Part shown: positions 27,044 through 34,975 of the stretch, piece by piece
Layout: each line of letters starts with the position of its first letter
Position numbering within the stretch: the stretch's first letter is position 1
Assembly (NCBI RefSeq): GCF_000468755.1
Contig: NZ_AWEZ01000043.1
Location: 124,001 to 188,000 of the forward strand
Origin: Olsenella profusa F0195
GTDB taxonomy: Bacteria; Actinomycetota; Coriobacteriia; Coriobacteriales; Atopobiaceae
Direction of reading: 5' to 3'
Length of the DNA: 64,000 bases
The notes under the pieces: model-generated
Database searches by the model: none
What the model was told of the DNA's origin: nothing
The model's input: the letters and a program-made list of their open reading frames with translations, nothing else
Program-made: the position numbers and the translations under genes

Positions 27044-27790
27044 ATGCCACAGGGAAGGGTTCACTCATGCGAGTCGTTCGGCTCAGCCGATGGCCCGGGT
27101 GTGCGCTACCTCATCTTCCTGCAGGGCTGCGCCATGCGCTGCGCCTACTGCCACAACCCGGACACTTGGGATACAAACGCTGGTGAACTCAGGGGTGCCG
27201 ACGAGCTCCTGGATGAGGCTGAGCGCTACCGCAGCTACTGGGGGGAGGACGGCGGCATCACCGTGAGTGGCGGCGAGCCCCTCCTGCAGATCGACTTCCT
27301 CGTTGAGCTGTTCCAGAAGGCCAGGGAGCGTGGCATCAACACTTGCATCGACACGGCACTTGCGCCCTTCACGCACGATCAACCCTTTCTGGGTGAGTTC
27401 GAGGAGCTCATGGGCCTCACCGACCTCCTGCTCTGCGACATCAAGCACATCGACCCCACGGAGCACCGGCACCTCACCGGCCACGACAACGCCAACATCC
27501 TGAACGGGCTGAGGTACCTCTCAAAGATCGGCAAGCCCGTCTGGATCCGCCATGTGCTGGTGCCAGGCATCACCGACAACGATGACTACCTCAGGCGCAC
27601 CGCCGCCTTCATCCACACACTCTCCAACGTGGAGCGCATCGACGTGCTCCCCTATCACAGCCTGGGCGTCTTCAAGTGGGACGAGCTGGGCCTCACCTAC
27701 ACGCTGCGGGACGTCAAGCCGCCCACGGCAGAACGCGTGAACAATGCGCGAGAGATTCTCGACCAGCGGGTCGAGACGGTCGCGCCATAG
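27044..27790 (+). CDS. pflA: Pyruvate formate-lyase activating enzyme (radical SAM)
   Basis: A 248-residue radical SAM enzyme that installs the glycyl radical on PFL. The [4Fe-4S] motif CAMRCAYC (CX3CX2C) lies near residue 30, preceded by ESFGSADGPGVRYLIFLQG. TVSGGEPLLQ is the GGE motif that binds SAM. I chose ATG 27044 because AGGAG lies just upstream; the earlier ATG 27017 has no ribosome-binding site. pflB follows after 24 nt behind AAGGAGG, so they form an operon. Confidence 0.94.
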   Translation: MPQGRVHSCESFGSADGPGVRYLIFLQGCAMRCAYCHNPDTWDTNAGELRGADELLDEAERYRSYWGEDGGITVSGGEPLLQIDFLVELFQKARERGINTCIDTALAPFTHDQPFLGEFEELMGLTDLLLCDIKHIDPTEHRHLTGHDNANILNGLRYLSKIGKPVWIRHVLVPGITDNDDYLRRTAAFIHTLSNVERIDVLPYHSLGVFKWDELGLTYTLRDVKPPTAERVNNAREILDQRVETVAP

Positions 27791-27814
27791 AGCCACTACC
27801 CAAGGAGGTACCGA

Positions 27815-30079
27815 ATGCACGAGGCATGGCAGGGTTTCAAGAGGGGTCACTGGACGAGGGACGTCAACGTCCGCGACTTCATCCAGCAGAACTACACGCC
27901 CTATGACGGCGATGCGAGCTTCCTCGCCGGGCCCACCGAGGCGACCGACCGCCTCTGGGGCAAGGTGCAGGAGCTCCAGGCCGCCGAGCGCGCCAAGGGC
28001 GGTGTGCTCGACTGCGAGACCGAGGTCGTCTCCGGTATCACCGCCTATGGGCCTGGCTACATCGATGACTCCATGAAGGACCTCGAGAAGGTCGTCGGAC
28101 TCCAGACCGACCGACCCCTGAAGCGCGCCTTCATGCCCTATGGCGGCATCAAGATGGCGCAGCAGGCCGCCGAGAACTACGGTTACCATGTGAACGACCG
28201 GTTCGACCAGATCTTCAACGAGTATCACAAGACCCATAACCAGGCCGTCTTTGACGCCTACACCCCCGAGATGCGCGCTGCCCGCCACAGCCACGTGATC
28301 ACGGGGCTGCCCGACACCTATGGTCGCGGTCGCATCGTGGGCGACTACCGTCGCGTGGCGCTCTACGGCATCGACTACCTGATCAGGGCAAAGCAGGAGG
28401 ACCTTGCCAACTGCGGCGACGGCACCATGACCGACGACGTCATCCGCCAGCGCGAGGAGATCGCCGACCAGATCCGCGCCCTCGGGCAGATGAAGGAGAT
28501 GGCCCAGGCCTATGGCTACGACATCTCCCAGCCCGCCACCTGCGCCCGCGAGGCCTTCCAGTGGCTCTACTTCGGCTACCTCGCCGCCATCAAGACACAG
28601 AACGGTGCCGCCATGTCCGTGGGGCGCATCTCCACCTTCCTGGACATCTACCTCGAGCGCGACCTTGCGGCAGGCACGCTCACCGAGACCGAGGCGCAGG
28701 AGCTCGTCGATCACCTGGTCCTCAAGTTCCGTATCGTCAAGTTCGCGCGCATCCCCTCCTACAACCAGCTCTTCTCCGGCGACCCCGTGTGGGCGACGCT
28801 CGAGGTGGCGGGCCTTGGCCAGGACGGCCGTCACATGGTGACCAAGAACGACTTCCGCTTCCTGCACACCCTCGAGGACATGGGGCCGGCCCCCGAGCCC
28901 AATCTCACCGTGCTCTACAGCCAGCGCCTGCCCGAGAGCTTCCGCCGCTATGCCGCCAGGATCTCCATCGACACGTCCTCGATCCAGTATGAGAACGACG
29001 ACGTCATGCGTCCCATCTGGGGTGATGACTACAGCATCTGCTGCTGCGTCTCGGCCACCCAGACCGGCAAGGAGATGCAGTTCTTTGGGGCCCGCGCCAA
29101 CCTGGCCAAGTGCCTCATCTATGCCATCAACGGCGGCAAGGACGCCAAGTTCCTGGACAAGCAGGGCAATCACATGCAGGTTGGCCCCGAGTACACCCCC
29201 ATCACCTCGGAGTACCTCGACTACGACGAGGTCATGCACAAGTTCGATCTCATGATGGACTGGCTGGCGGGGCTCTATGTCAACATCCTCGACCTCATCC
29301 AGTACATGCACGACAAGTACTACTATGAGGCCGCCGAGATGGCCCTCATCGACACCGACGTGCGTCGCACCTTTGCCACGGGCATCGCCGGCTTCTCCCA
29401 CGTGGTGGACTCGCTCTCGGCTATCAGGTACGCCAAGGTCAAGACCGTGCGCGACGAGAGCGGCCTGGTCGTGGACTACCAGGTGGAGGGGGACTTCCCT
29501 CGCTACGGCAACGATGACGACCGCGCCGACGACATCGCCGTGTGGCTGCTGCGCACCTTCATCACCAAGATCAAGAAGCACCACACCTATCGCGACTCCG
29601 AGGCCACGACCTCGATTCTCACCATCACGAGCAACGTGGTCTATGGCAAGGCGACGGGGGCCACGCCCGACGGGCGCGAGGCCTACACGCCCTTCGCCCC
29701 TGGCGCGAACCCCTCCTATGGGGCCGAGAGGAACGGTCTGCTCGCCTCGCTCAACTCCGTGGCCAAGCTGCCCTATGAGTACGCGCTCGATGGCATCTCC
29801 AACACGCAGACCATCAACCCCGGCGCCCTAGGCACCGATGAGGACCAGCGTGTGGGAAACCTCGTGAGCGTCATGGATGGCTACTTTGCCAACGGTGCGC
29901 ACCACCTCAACGTGAACGTCTTTGGCGTGGAGAAGCTCCGGGATGCCATGGAGCACCCCGAGAAGCCCGAGTACGCCAACTTCACCATCCGCGTCTCCGG
30001 CTATGCCGTGAAGTTCATCGACCTCACGCGTGAGCAGCAGCTCGACGTCATCGCCCGCACCTGCCACGACCACATGTAG
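27815..30079 (+). CDS. pflB: Pyruvate formate-lyase (formate C-acetyltransferase)
   Basis: A 754-residue glycyl-radical enzyme converting pyruvate and CoA to acetyl-CoA and formate under anaerobic conditions. The active-site cysteines are in [15 protein letters not shown] (Cys409-411; the family has CC). The glycyl radical is Gly729 in RVSGYAVKF, near the C-terminus as expected. Full length and continuous. With pflA it is the central anaerobic pyruvate route of this organism, and the upstream FNR-like site suggests redox or carbon control. Confidence 0.97.
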   Translation: MHEAWQGFKRGHWTRDVNVRDFIQQNYTPYDGDASFLAGPTEATDRLWGKVQELQAAERAKGGVLDCETEVVSGITAYGPGYIDDSMKDLEKVVGLQTDRPLKRAFMPYGGIKMAQQAAENYGYHVNDRFDQIFNEYHKTHNQAVFDAYTPEMRAARHSHVITGLPDTYGRGRIVGDYRRVALYGIDYLIRAKQEDLANCGDGTMTDDVIRQREEIADQIRALGQMKEMAQAYGYDISQPATCAREAFQWLYFGYLAAIKTQNGAAMSVGRISTFLDIYLERDLAAGTLTETEAQELVDHLVLKFRIVKFARIPSYNQLFSGDPVWATLEVAGLGQDGRHMVTKNDFRFLHTLEDMGPAPEPNLTVLYSQRLPESFRRYAARISIDTSSIQYENDDVMRPIWGDDYSICCCVSATQTGKEMQFFGARANLAKCLIYAINGGKDAKFLDKQGNHMQVGPEYTPITSEYLDYDEVMHKFDLMMDWLAGLYVNILDLIQYMHDKYYYEAAEMALIDTDVRRTFATGIAGFSHVVDSLSAIRYAKVKTVRDESGLVVDYQVEGDFPRYGNDDDRADDIAVWLLRTFITKIKKHHTYRDSEATTSILTITSNVVYGKATGATPDGREAYTPFAPGANPSYGAERNGLLASLNSVAKLPYEYALDGISNTQTINPGALGTDEDQRVGNLVSVMDGYFANGAHHLNVNVFGVEKLRDAMEHPEKPEYANFTIRVSGYAVKFIDLTREQQLDVIARTCHDHM

Positions 30080-30137
30080 GGCCCTGTGGGGGGCTCGACC
30101 AGTCCCATCGGCCGGCCTCCTGCGAAAAACCGCCGTA

Positions 30138-30181
30138 ACGACCCGCCTTCCGTGCGATGCATCGCGTGGGGGGCGGGTCGT
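30138..30181 (+). terminator. Compound hairpin after pflB
   Basis: Perfect 10-bp arms ACGACCCGCC/GGCGGGTCGT enclose an inner palindrome GCGATGCATCGC, about 60 nt after the pflB stop. No long T-run follows. It is probably the pfl transcription end or a 3'-end stabiliser. Confidence 0.55.
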
Positions 30182-30255
30182 CCATCCCCAGATGCGCGGC
30201 GCCAAGCGCGCCAGTGGTGACAGAGGGCTTACAACCAACAGGGCAAGGAGCGTTT

Positions 30256-30418
30256 GGCACGTTTGGGCCCCAAGTGCGTGCCGATGGGTCGGAATGGCCG
30301 CACCAGATGTGCCCCACGACGCCTTCAACGCACTCACTGCACCCAGGAAGGGCACGAATCATGCGTTCGGCGCCCGGGAACGACCGAAGGCAGCACGCAC
30401 TTGGGCCCTAAACGTGCC
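30256..30418. repeat. Dispersed palindromic element, copy A
   Basis: Two 26-nt arms in inverted orientation (30256-30281 and 30393-30418, differing at 2-3 positions) flank about 110 nt without a gene. The core of the left arm, CCCCAAGTGCGTG, recurs in the element at 55004-55188. It lies in the gap between pflB and the TetR operon. The interior does not resemble that of the second copy. Confidence 0.6.
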
Positions 30419-30530
30419 CAAGGACGCAGAAAGCGTCCTGACGACATTGACGCGTCCGTAGAAACCGCCGAAATCTTTCCGCTGGAGGCCTTCAAAATTC
30501 CAGTCAATGCCCCAGACTGGATGCGGCGAC

Positions 30531-30548
30531 GTTGACCGACCGGTCAAC
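30531..30548 (+). promoter_or_regulatory. Palindromic TetR-type operator
   Basis: TTGACCGACCGGTCAA: 6-bp inverted half sites separated by 4 bp, ending 22 nt before the start codon of the TetR gene. The position implies autoregulation of the TetR-ABC operon. An open frame could begin at the TTG inside the palindrome, but that start was rejected. Confidence 0.7.
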
Positions 30549-30570
30549 GACTCTGGCGAGAGGGGTTCTC

Positions 30571-31263
30571 ATGGACGACTTCGACGGCTCGATCCTCCCC
30601 GGCGAGGACAACGCCTTCCGTCGCCTGCCCGAGGAGCGGCGTGACGCCATCGCGCGGGCGTCCATCGAGGCGTTCGGGCGCAACGACTACAAGAGCGCGT
30701 CCACGGACGACATCGCACGCTCGGCAGGCATCTCCAAGGGTCTGCTGTTCTTCTATTGCAAGAGCAAGCGCCAGCTGTATCTGCGCACCATGGAGTACCT
30801 CTACGACAGGGCGGTGGAGGTCGCCGTGGACGACGGCCTCTGGAGGATCGACGACTTCTTCGAGCTCATGGAGTATGCCGCCACCAAGAAGATGGCCCTG
30901 ATGGAAAGGTTCCCGTGGGCGCTCGCGTTCAGCATCCGCGCCTTCTACCCCGAGCATCGCGACGTCAAGGACACCATGGACCGCTGGACGCAGCGGCAGA
31001 CTGACGCGATGTTCGAGCGCTTCTTCAAGAACGTGGACTGGGGACGGTTCCGCGACGACGTGGATCCACGTCACGTGCTGGACATGATCATCTGGCTGGC
31101 CGACGGCTGGATGCACCAGCGACGGGCCGCCCGCGAGGCCATAGACCTCGACGCCCTCATGGCCGAGTTCCTGTCGTGGTGCGACATGCTGCGGACCTGG
31201 GCCTACAAACCGGAGTACGCAGGCAGGGAAGGCAGGCCGAATGGCAAGGAGGTGCGATCATGA
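30571..31263 (+). CDS. TetR family regulator of an ABC exporter operon
   Basis: A 230-residue regulator with an N-terminal TetR HTH (RDAIARASIEAFGRNDYKSASTDDIARSAGISKGLLFFYCKSKRQLYL) and a helical ligand domain rich in aromatic residues. ATG 30571 follows AGAGGGG and lies after the palindromic operator. Its stop overlaps the start of the ABC ATPase gene (ATGA), so regulator and transporter form one transcript. Ligand unknown; a drug or membrane-active compound is the usual case for this layout. Confidence 0.85.
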   Translation: MDDFDGSILPGEDNAFRRLPEERRDAIARASIEAFGRNDYKSASTDDIARSAGISKGLLFFYCKSKRQLYLRTMEYLYDRAVEVAVDDGLWRIDDFFELMEYAATKKMALMERFPWALAFSIRAFYPEHRDVKDTMDRWTQRQTDAMFERFFKNVDWGRFRDDVDPRHVLDMIIWLADGWMHQRRAAREAIDLDALMAEFLSWCDMLRTWAYKPEYAGREGRPNGKEVRS

Positions 31264-32186
31264 CCCGCAGCGGCATCGTCACGGCACGAGGGCTGACCAA
31301 GGACTACGGGCAGGGGCGTGGCATATTCGACGTGTCGTTCGCCGTGGAGGAGGGCGAGGTCTTAGGCTTTCTGGGAAGCAACGGCGCGGGCAAGACCGTG
31401 ACCATGCGCCACCTCATGGGCTTCGTCAGGCCACAGGCGGGTGTCGCACGCATCTTCGGTCTCGACTGCTTTGCCGAGCAGGCCGCCATACAGGGGCGCC
31501 TGGGGTACCTCCCGGGCGAGACCGCCGTGCCCGAGGACATGACCGGCATAGCGTTTTTGGAATACATGGCGCGTCTGCGGCGTCTGCGCGACCACACGCG
31601 CATGCACGAGCTCATCGAGCGCTTCGAGCTCGACCCCAAGGCCCGCGTCCGCAGGATGTCGAAGGGCACCAGGCAGAAGGTGGGACTGGTGTGCGCGTTC
31701 ATGGGACGGCCCGATGTCCTGCTCCTGGACGAGCCCACCAGCGGCTTCGACCCCCTGATGCAGGGGCGCTTCGTGGAGCTGGTGCGACAGGAGCGCGATC
31801 GGGGTGCCACGGTCTTTCTGTCATCGCACATCTTCGAGGAGGTCGAGCGCACCTGCGACAGGGTTGCCTTCATCCGCGCCGGCCGCCTGGTGTCCACGGA
31901 GCGCATGGGGGACGTACGCGCATCGCGGCGACATGCGTTCAGGGTGACGTTTCCCTCGGCGGACGAGCGAGCCCGCTACCAGAGGGCCTGCACGCTGAGG
32001 GGCGTCAAGGTCCATGTGTTGAGCGAGCACGACGTGGAGGTCTGGGCAGGTGCGGACGTCGACGCCTTCGTCAAGGAACTGGCCGGCTTTCGGGTGGAGG
32101 GCCTCGCCTCCCGCGAGCAGACACTGGAGGAGATGTTCCTTCACTTCTATGGAAAGGACGCGGCAGGGGAAGGGGACGTCGGATGA
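31260..32186 (+). CDS. ABC transporter ATP-binding protein
   Basis: A 308-residue ATPase of the drug-exporter (CcmA/YhaQ-like) type. Walker A is GSNGAGKTVT; the signature is degenerate (RMSKGTRQKVGL in place of LSGGQ); Walker B is LLLDEPTSGFDP; the H-loop histidine is in LSSHIFEEVE. About 80 residues follow the nucleotide-binding domain, as in this subfamily. It starts on the ATGA overlap with the TetR gene behind AAGGAGG and overlaps the permease start in the same way. Confidence 0.9.
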   Translation: MTRSGIVTARGLTKDYGQGRGIFDVSFAVEEGEVLGFLGSNGAGKTVTMRHLMGFVRPQAGVARIFGLDCFAEQAAIQGRLGYLPGETAVPEDMTGIAFLEYMARLRRLRDHTRMHELIERFELDPKARVRRMSKGTRQKVGLVCAFMGRPDVLLLDEPTSGFDPLMQGRFVELVRQERDRGATVFLSSHIFEEVERTCDRVAFIRAGRLVSTERMGDVRASRRHAFRVTFPSADERARYQRACTLRGVKVHVLSEHDVEVWAGADVDAFVKELAGFRVEGLASREQTLEEMFLHFYGKDAAGEGDVG

Positions 32187-32980
32187 GCATCGCACTGTAC
32201 CTGAGGGAGCTGCGCAGGGGCGCGTTTCCGACCTTCGTGATCGGCGCCATACTCGCCCTGTACATCGTGTCCGTGGTCCACATGTACGATCCCGCGATCG
32301 CCAGGAACCTCGGCACCATCGTGGACACCATGCCGGACGTGTTCGCCGCCTTCGGGATGTCCAACGCCGCGACCACCATGACGGTCTTTTTGGTGAACTA
32401 CCTGTACGGCTTCCTGCTCACATGGGTGCCGCTGCTGCTGGTCATGATGACGGTCAACCGCATGGTCGTGCGGCCCGTCGAGGACGGCTCCCTGTCCTAC
32501 CTGCTGTCCACCCCCACAAGCCGCCTGCGCATTGCGGCCACCTTTGTGGCGATCCTGCTGACGGTCCTCGCCATGACGATGGCGCTGATCGTTGTCGTCC
32601 AGGTTGTCTGCTCCGAGTCCCAGTTCCCCGGCGAGCTGGACCGTGCGGGACTTCTGCGCGCGAGCGTTGGGCTGCTCTGCCTGTGGGTGTTCATGGCCGG
32701 CCTCTGCTTTGCCTCTGCCTGCTGCTTCCGCGACGCGCGGGTGGCGCTGTGGGCGGGCGGCGGCGCCTTCCTCCTGATGCTCCTGGCGAAGATGGTGTCA
32801 CAGGTGGGCAAGGGCCTGGAGCTCCTCCAGGACGCGAACCCCATAGGGCTCTTCGACCCCTATGAGTTGGTGGCGGCGTCCGGTGACGCGGCCTGGCACG
32901 CCGCGGTCCTGGCCGTGGCAGGCGTGGCCCTCCTCGCGGTGGGCGTGGCCGTGTTCTGCAGGCGGGACTTCGACGTATAG
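32183..32980 (+). CDS. ABC-2 type transporter permease
   Basis: A 265-residue membrane protein with six hydrophobic segments in the ABC-2 arrangement. It starts MSIALYLRELRRGAFPTFVIGA and contains the typical EDGSLSYLLSTPTSRLRI cytoplasmic segment between helices 2 and 3. It pairs with the preceding ATPase (ATGA overlap) to form an exporter. Substrate unknown. A 270-nt gap to the MerR gene follows, holding that gene's promoter. Confidence 0.87.
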   Translation: MSIALYLRELRRGAFPTFVIGAILALYIVSVVHMYDPAIARNLGTIVDTMPDVFAAFGMSNAATTMTVFLVNYLYGFLLTWVPLLLVMMTVNRMVVRPVEDGSLSYLLSTPTSRLRIAATFVAILLTVLAMTMALIVVVQVVCSESQFPGELDRAGLLRASVGLLCLWVFMAGLCFASACCFRDARVALWAGGGAFLLMLLAKMVSQVGKGLELLQDANPIGLFDPYELVAASGDAAWHAAVLAVAGVALLAVGVAVFCRRDFDV

Positions 32981-33201
32981 CGCAACCAGCATGCCAAGAA
33001 AGCTGGCGCGACGTGCCTTCCACCGCCGCGCGCCCCCTCCCCGTCCTGCCGCGCATCGCGCCTAAAGCCCTGCCCTCCTTCGACATGTGCGGGCCCGTCC
33101 GCAGTGCCAGGGGCTTCTCGCGCCTGCGGCACAAGTATGGGATGCCCGACCGTCAGTGATCCCAAGAGCCACCCGTGACCTTCTCGCTGCGCGAAGCCTG
33201 T

Positions 33202-33232
33202 TTGACCTTCTCGCCACGTGAAGGGTCATGAT
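33202..33232 (+). promoter_or_regulatory. MerR-type promoter with 19-bp spacer
   Basis: -35 TTGACC and -10 CATGAT are separated by exactly 19 bp, the overlong spacer of MerR-controlled promoters. A dyad GACCTTC/GAAGGGTC fills the spacer. A second partial copy (GTGACCTTCTCGC) lies about 25 bp upstream. The start codon of the MerR gene is 18 nt after the -10, so this is an autoregulatory promoter. Confidence 0.75.
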
Positions 33233-33250
33233 GTTCCCGGGAGGTGCGAG

Positions 33251-34030
33251 ATGGACGAGCCGAAGCAAGCGGGAGGACGCTACAGCGTGGGCCAGCTGGC
33301 CCAGATGGCGGGCGTGAGTGCACGCACGCTGCGCCACTACGAGGACCTGGGACTCCTCAGGCCCGCCCGGGCGGAGAACGGGTACCGCACCTATGGCCCC
33401 CACGACGTGAGGCGCCTGTCGCAGATACTTGCGATGCGCGCCTGCAGCCTTCCCCTCACGACCATCCGTCACCTGCTCAGGGATCCGCAGGCAAGCCTTC
33501 GGGATACCCTTGAGTCGCATCTCAGAACCCTGCGCGCGCAGGAGAGGTCACTGACGGACGCGATGGCCCGCACAGAGGCGGCCATCGCGACGATCGAAGG
33601 GATCGAGGACATGGACGACGAGAAGAGGTTCGAGGCCATCAAGGCCCAGGGCCTGAGGGAGTTCGAGGAGGCGTACGGAACCGAGGCGCGCAGGCGCTAT
33701 GGCGATGCGGTCATCGATGCGGCCAACGAGCGCATCATGTCGCTCACGCGCGACGAGTGGGACGCGAAGGACCTGCTTGAGGAGGTCATCAAGGTGCAGC
33801 TCCGTCTGGCGATGGCGTCGGGCGACCCCAAGGGGGACGAGGCCGCGGAGCTCGCCCGCCTGCACGAGCGCTGGATGCGCATCCACTGGGGCGAGGCCTA
33901 CGACCGCGAGACGCACCTGGCGCTGGTGCACGGCTACCTGGACGACCAGCGCTTCAAGGACTACTACGACGCCGCGGCCGGGGATGGCGGGGCGGAGTTC
34001 CTCGTGAGGGCGATGGAGGCCAACCTGTAG
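33251..34030 (+). CDS. MerR family regulator with TipAS-like effector domain
   Basis: A 259-residue protein. The N-terminal MerR winged helix is clear (YSVGQLAQMAGVSARTLRHYEDLGLLRPARAENGYRTY), followed by a long dimerisation helix and a C-terminal helical domain (about 125-259; RFEAIKAQGLREFEEAYGTEARRRYGD...HWGEAYDRETHLALVHGYLDDQRF) resembling the TipAS domain, which binds thiopeptide-type antibiotics. ATG 33251 has GGGAGGTG upstream. No obvious target gene is beside it; the TetR-ABC operon upstream is on the same strand but separately controlled. Confidence 0.85.
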   Translation: MDEPKQAGGRYSVGQLAQMAGVSARTLRHYEDLGLLRPARAENGYRTYGPHDVRRLSQILAMRACSLPLTTIRHLLRDPQASLRDTLESHLRTLRAQERSLTDAMARTEAAIATIEGIEDMDDEKRFEAIKAQGLREFEEAYGTEARRRYGDAVIDAANERIMSLTRDEWDAKDLLEEVIKVQLRLAMASGDPKGDEAAELARLHERWMRIHWGEAYDRETHLALVHGYLDDQRFKDYYDAAAGDGGAEFLVRAMEANL

Positions 34031-34048
34031 CGCATGGAACGCGTGGCT

Positions 34049-34079
34049 GGGGCGGGGCGACGGGCCGTCGCCCTGCCCC
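34049..34079. terminator. Bidirectional hairpin between convergent genes
   Basis: 15-nt arms (34049-34063 and 34065-34079) pair with one mismatch in the 54-nt gap between the MerR gene (plus) and the XRE gene (minus). Very GC-rich, no T-run. Position and strength suggest a shared terminator. Confidence 0.65.
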
Positions 34080-34084
34080 GCAGG

Positions 34085-34606
34085 CTACTCCTGATCCTTG
34101 CGGAACTCGCGAATCATCTTGGCCAGGCCCTTGAAGTCGAGGTGCACGTGCTCCTTGTCGTTGTCCACGTGGATGCCGTCCCAGCCCACATGGACCTCTT
34201 CGCCCCTCTTGGAGTCGCGGACATGCACGCCCTGGGAGAGGCTGATGTTGACGTAGTCCTGATCGGGGCTCTCGGGGCGTTGCCAAGCGGCCTCCTCCCC
34301 TGCCTCCTCGGACGCCTCCTCGGCGACGTGTGCGCCCTCCGTGCCCTCTCCCGAGCTGCCTGCATCCGTCTCGCACTCAGGTGATGCGATTGCCGTCCCC
34401 TCGGGATCGGCGAACAAGAGCTCGTCCACCGTCACCTCATAGAGCAGGGCGAGCGCGATGAGGTTGTCGGTGTCGGGGGACGACTCGGCGCACTTCCACT
34501 TCGACACCGCCTGACGCGACACGCCGATCCTGGTGGCTACCTGCTCCTGGGAGAGCCCGGAAGCCCGACGGTACTCGTAGAGCCTCTTCGCTGTCTCGAT
34601 CTTCAT
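34085..34606 (-). CDS. XRE family regulator with acidic linker and C-terminal domain
   Basis: A 173-residue protein with an N-terminal helix-turn-helix (AKRLYEYRRASGLSQEQVATRIGVSRQAVSKWKCAESSPDTDNLIAL). A Glu/Ala-rich linker (about 75-110) follows, then a hydrophilic C-terminal domain with alternating VHV/HVDN segments (EEVHVGWDGIHVDNDKEHVHLD). ATG 34606 is preceded by AAAGG. It is divergent from the CO dehydrogenase gene, with an inverted repeat between them. A link to CODH expression is only positional. Confidence 0.78.
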   Translation of the reverse strand: MKIETAKRLYEYRRASGLSQEQVATRIGVSRQAVSKWKCAESSPDTDNLIALALLYEVTVDELLFADPEGTAIASPECETDAGSSGEGTEGAHVAEEASEEAGEEAAWQRPESPDQDYVNISLSQGVHVRDSKRGEEVHVGWDGIHVDNDKEHVHLDFKGLAKMIREFRKDQE

Positions 34607-34704
34607 GATGGGAGCCTTTCTCTGTCGTCGTTGGTATGAGCCTAGCAGCTGCCTGGCACCATGCTCGACCACACCCAATGCGAAGCGCCACCACTTCTGG
34701 CTTG

Positions 34705-34741
34705 CAATTTCCCCCGCAACCGATAGTTGCAGGGGAAATTG
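34705..34741. promoter_or_regulatory. Inverted repeat between the XRE and CODH genes
   Basis: 16-nt arms (34705-34720 and 34726-34741) pair with one mismatch around a 5-nt loop CGATA; half site CAATTTCCCC. It lies in the 369-nt intergenic region between the divergent XRE and cooS genes, about 100 nt from the XRE start. It could be an XRE operator or an RNA hairpin. I see nothing else in this gap. Confidence 0.5.
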
Positions 34742-34975
34742 GTTGAGCGACACGTTCACCAAAAGACGCTATAAGGGCGTCGGCAGCCCACATACAGGAC
34801 AACGCAATCGTTGCCTTTCCCCTCCCACATGCCAGTGTTCTCCCGTTCCTAACGCACGCCATCAAAACAATGCAAGGGCTCGTGCGCCATCGCCTTGCTA
34901 CCGTGAAAGGCGTTCCTCATCGAGGATGCGCAGGCTGATCAAGGCCACGTGGGAACGGGTGACGGGAGCACACGG

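Noticed and set aside
27521-29584. 687-codon reverse-strand open frame opposite pflB
   Set aside because: Antisense to the complete pyruvate formate-lyase gene; no domain, ribosome-binding site or promoter.
31241-32980. Single 579-residue fusion of ABC ATPase and permease
   Set aside because: The upstream part is out of frame with the ATPase gene; the real permease starts at 32183 on an ATGA overlap.
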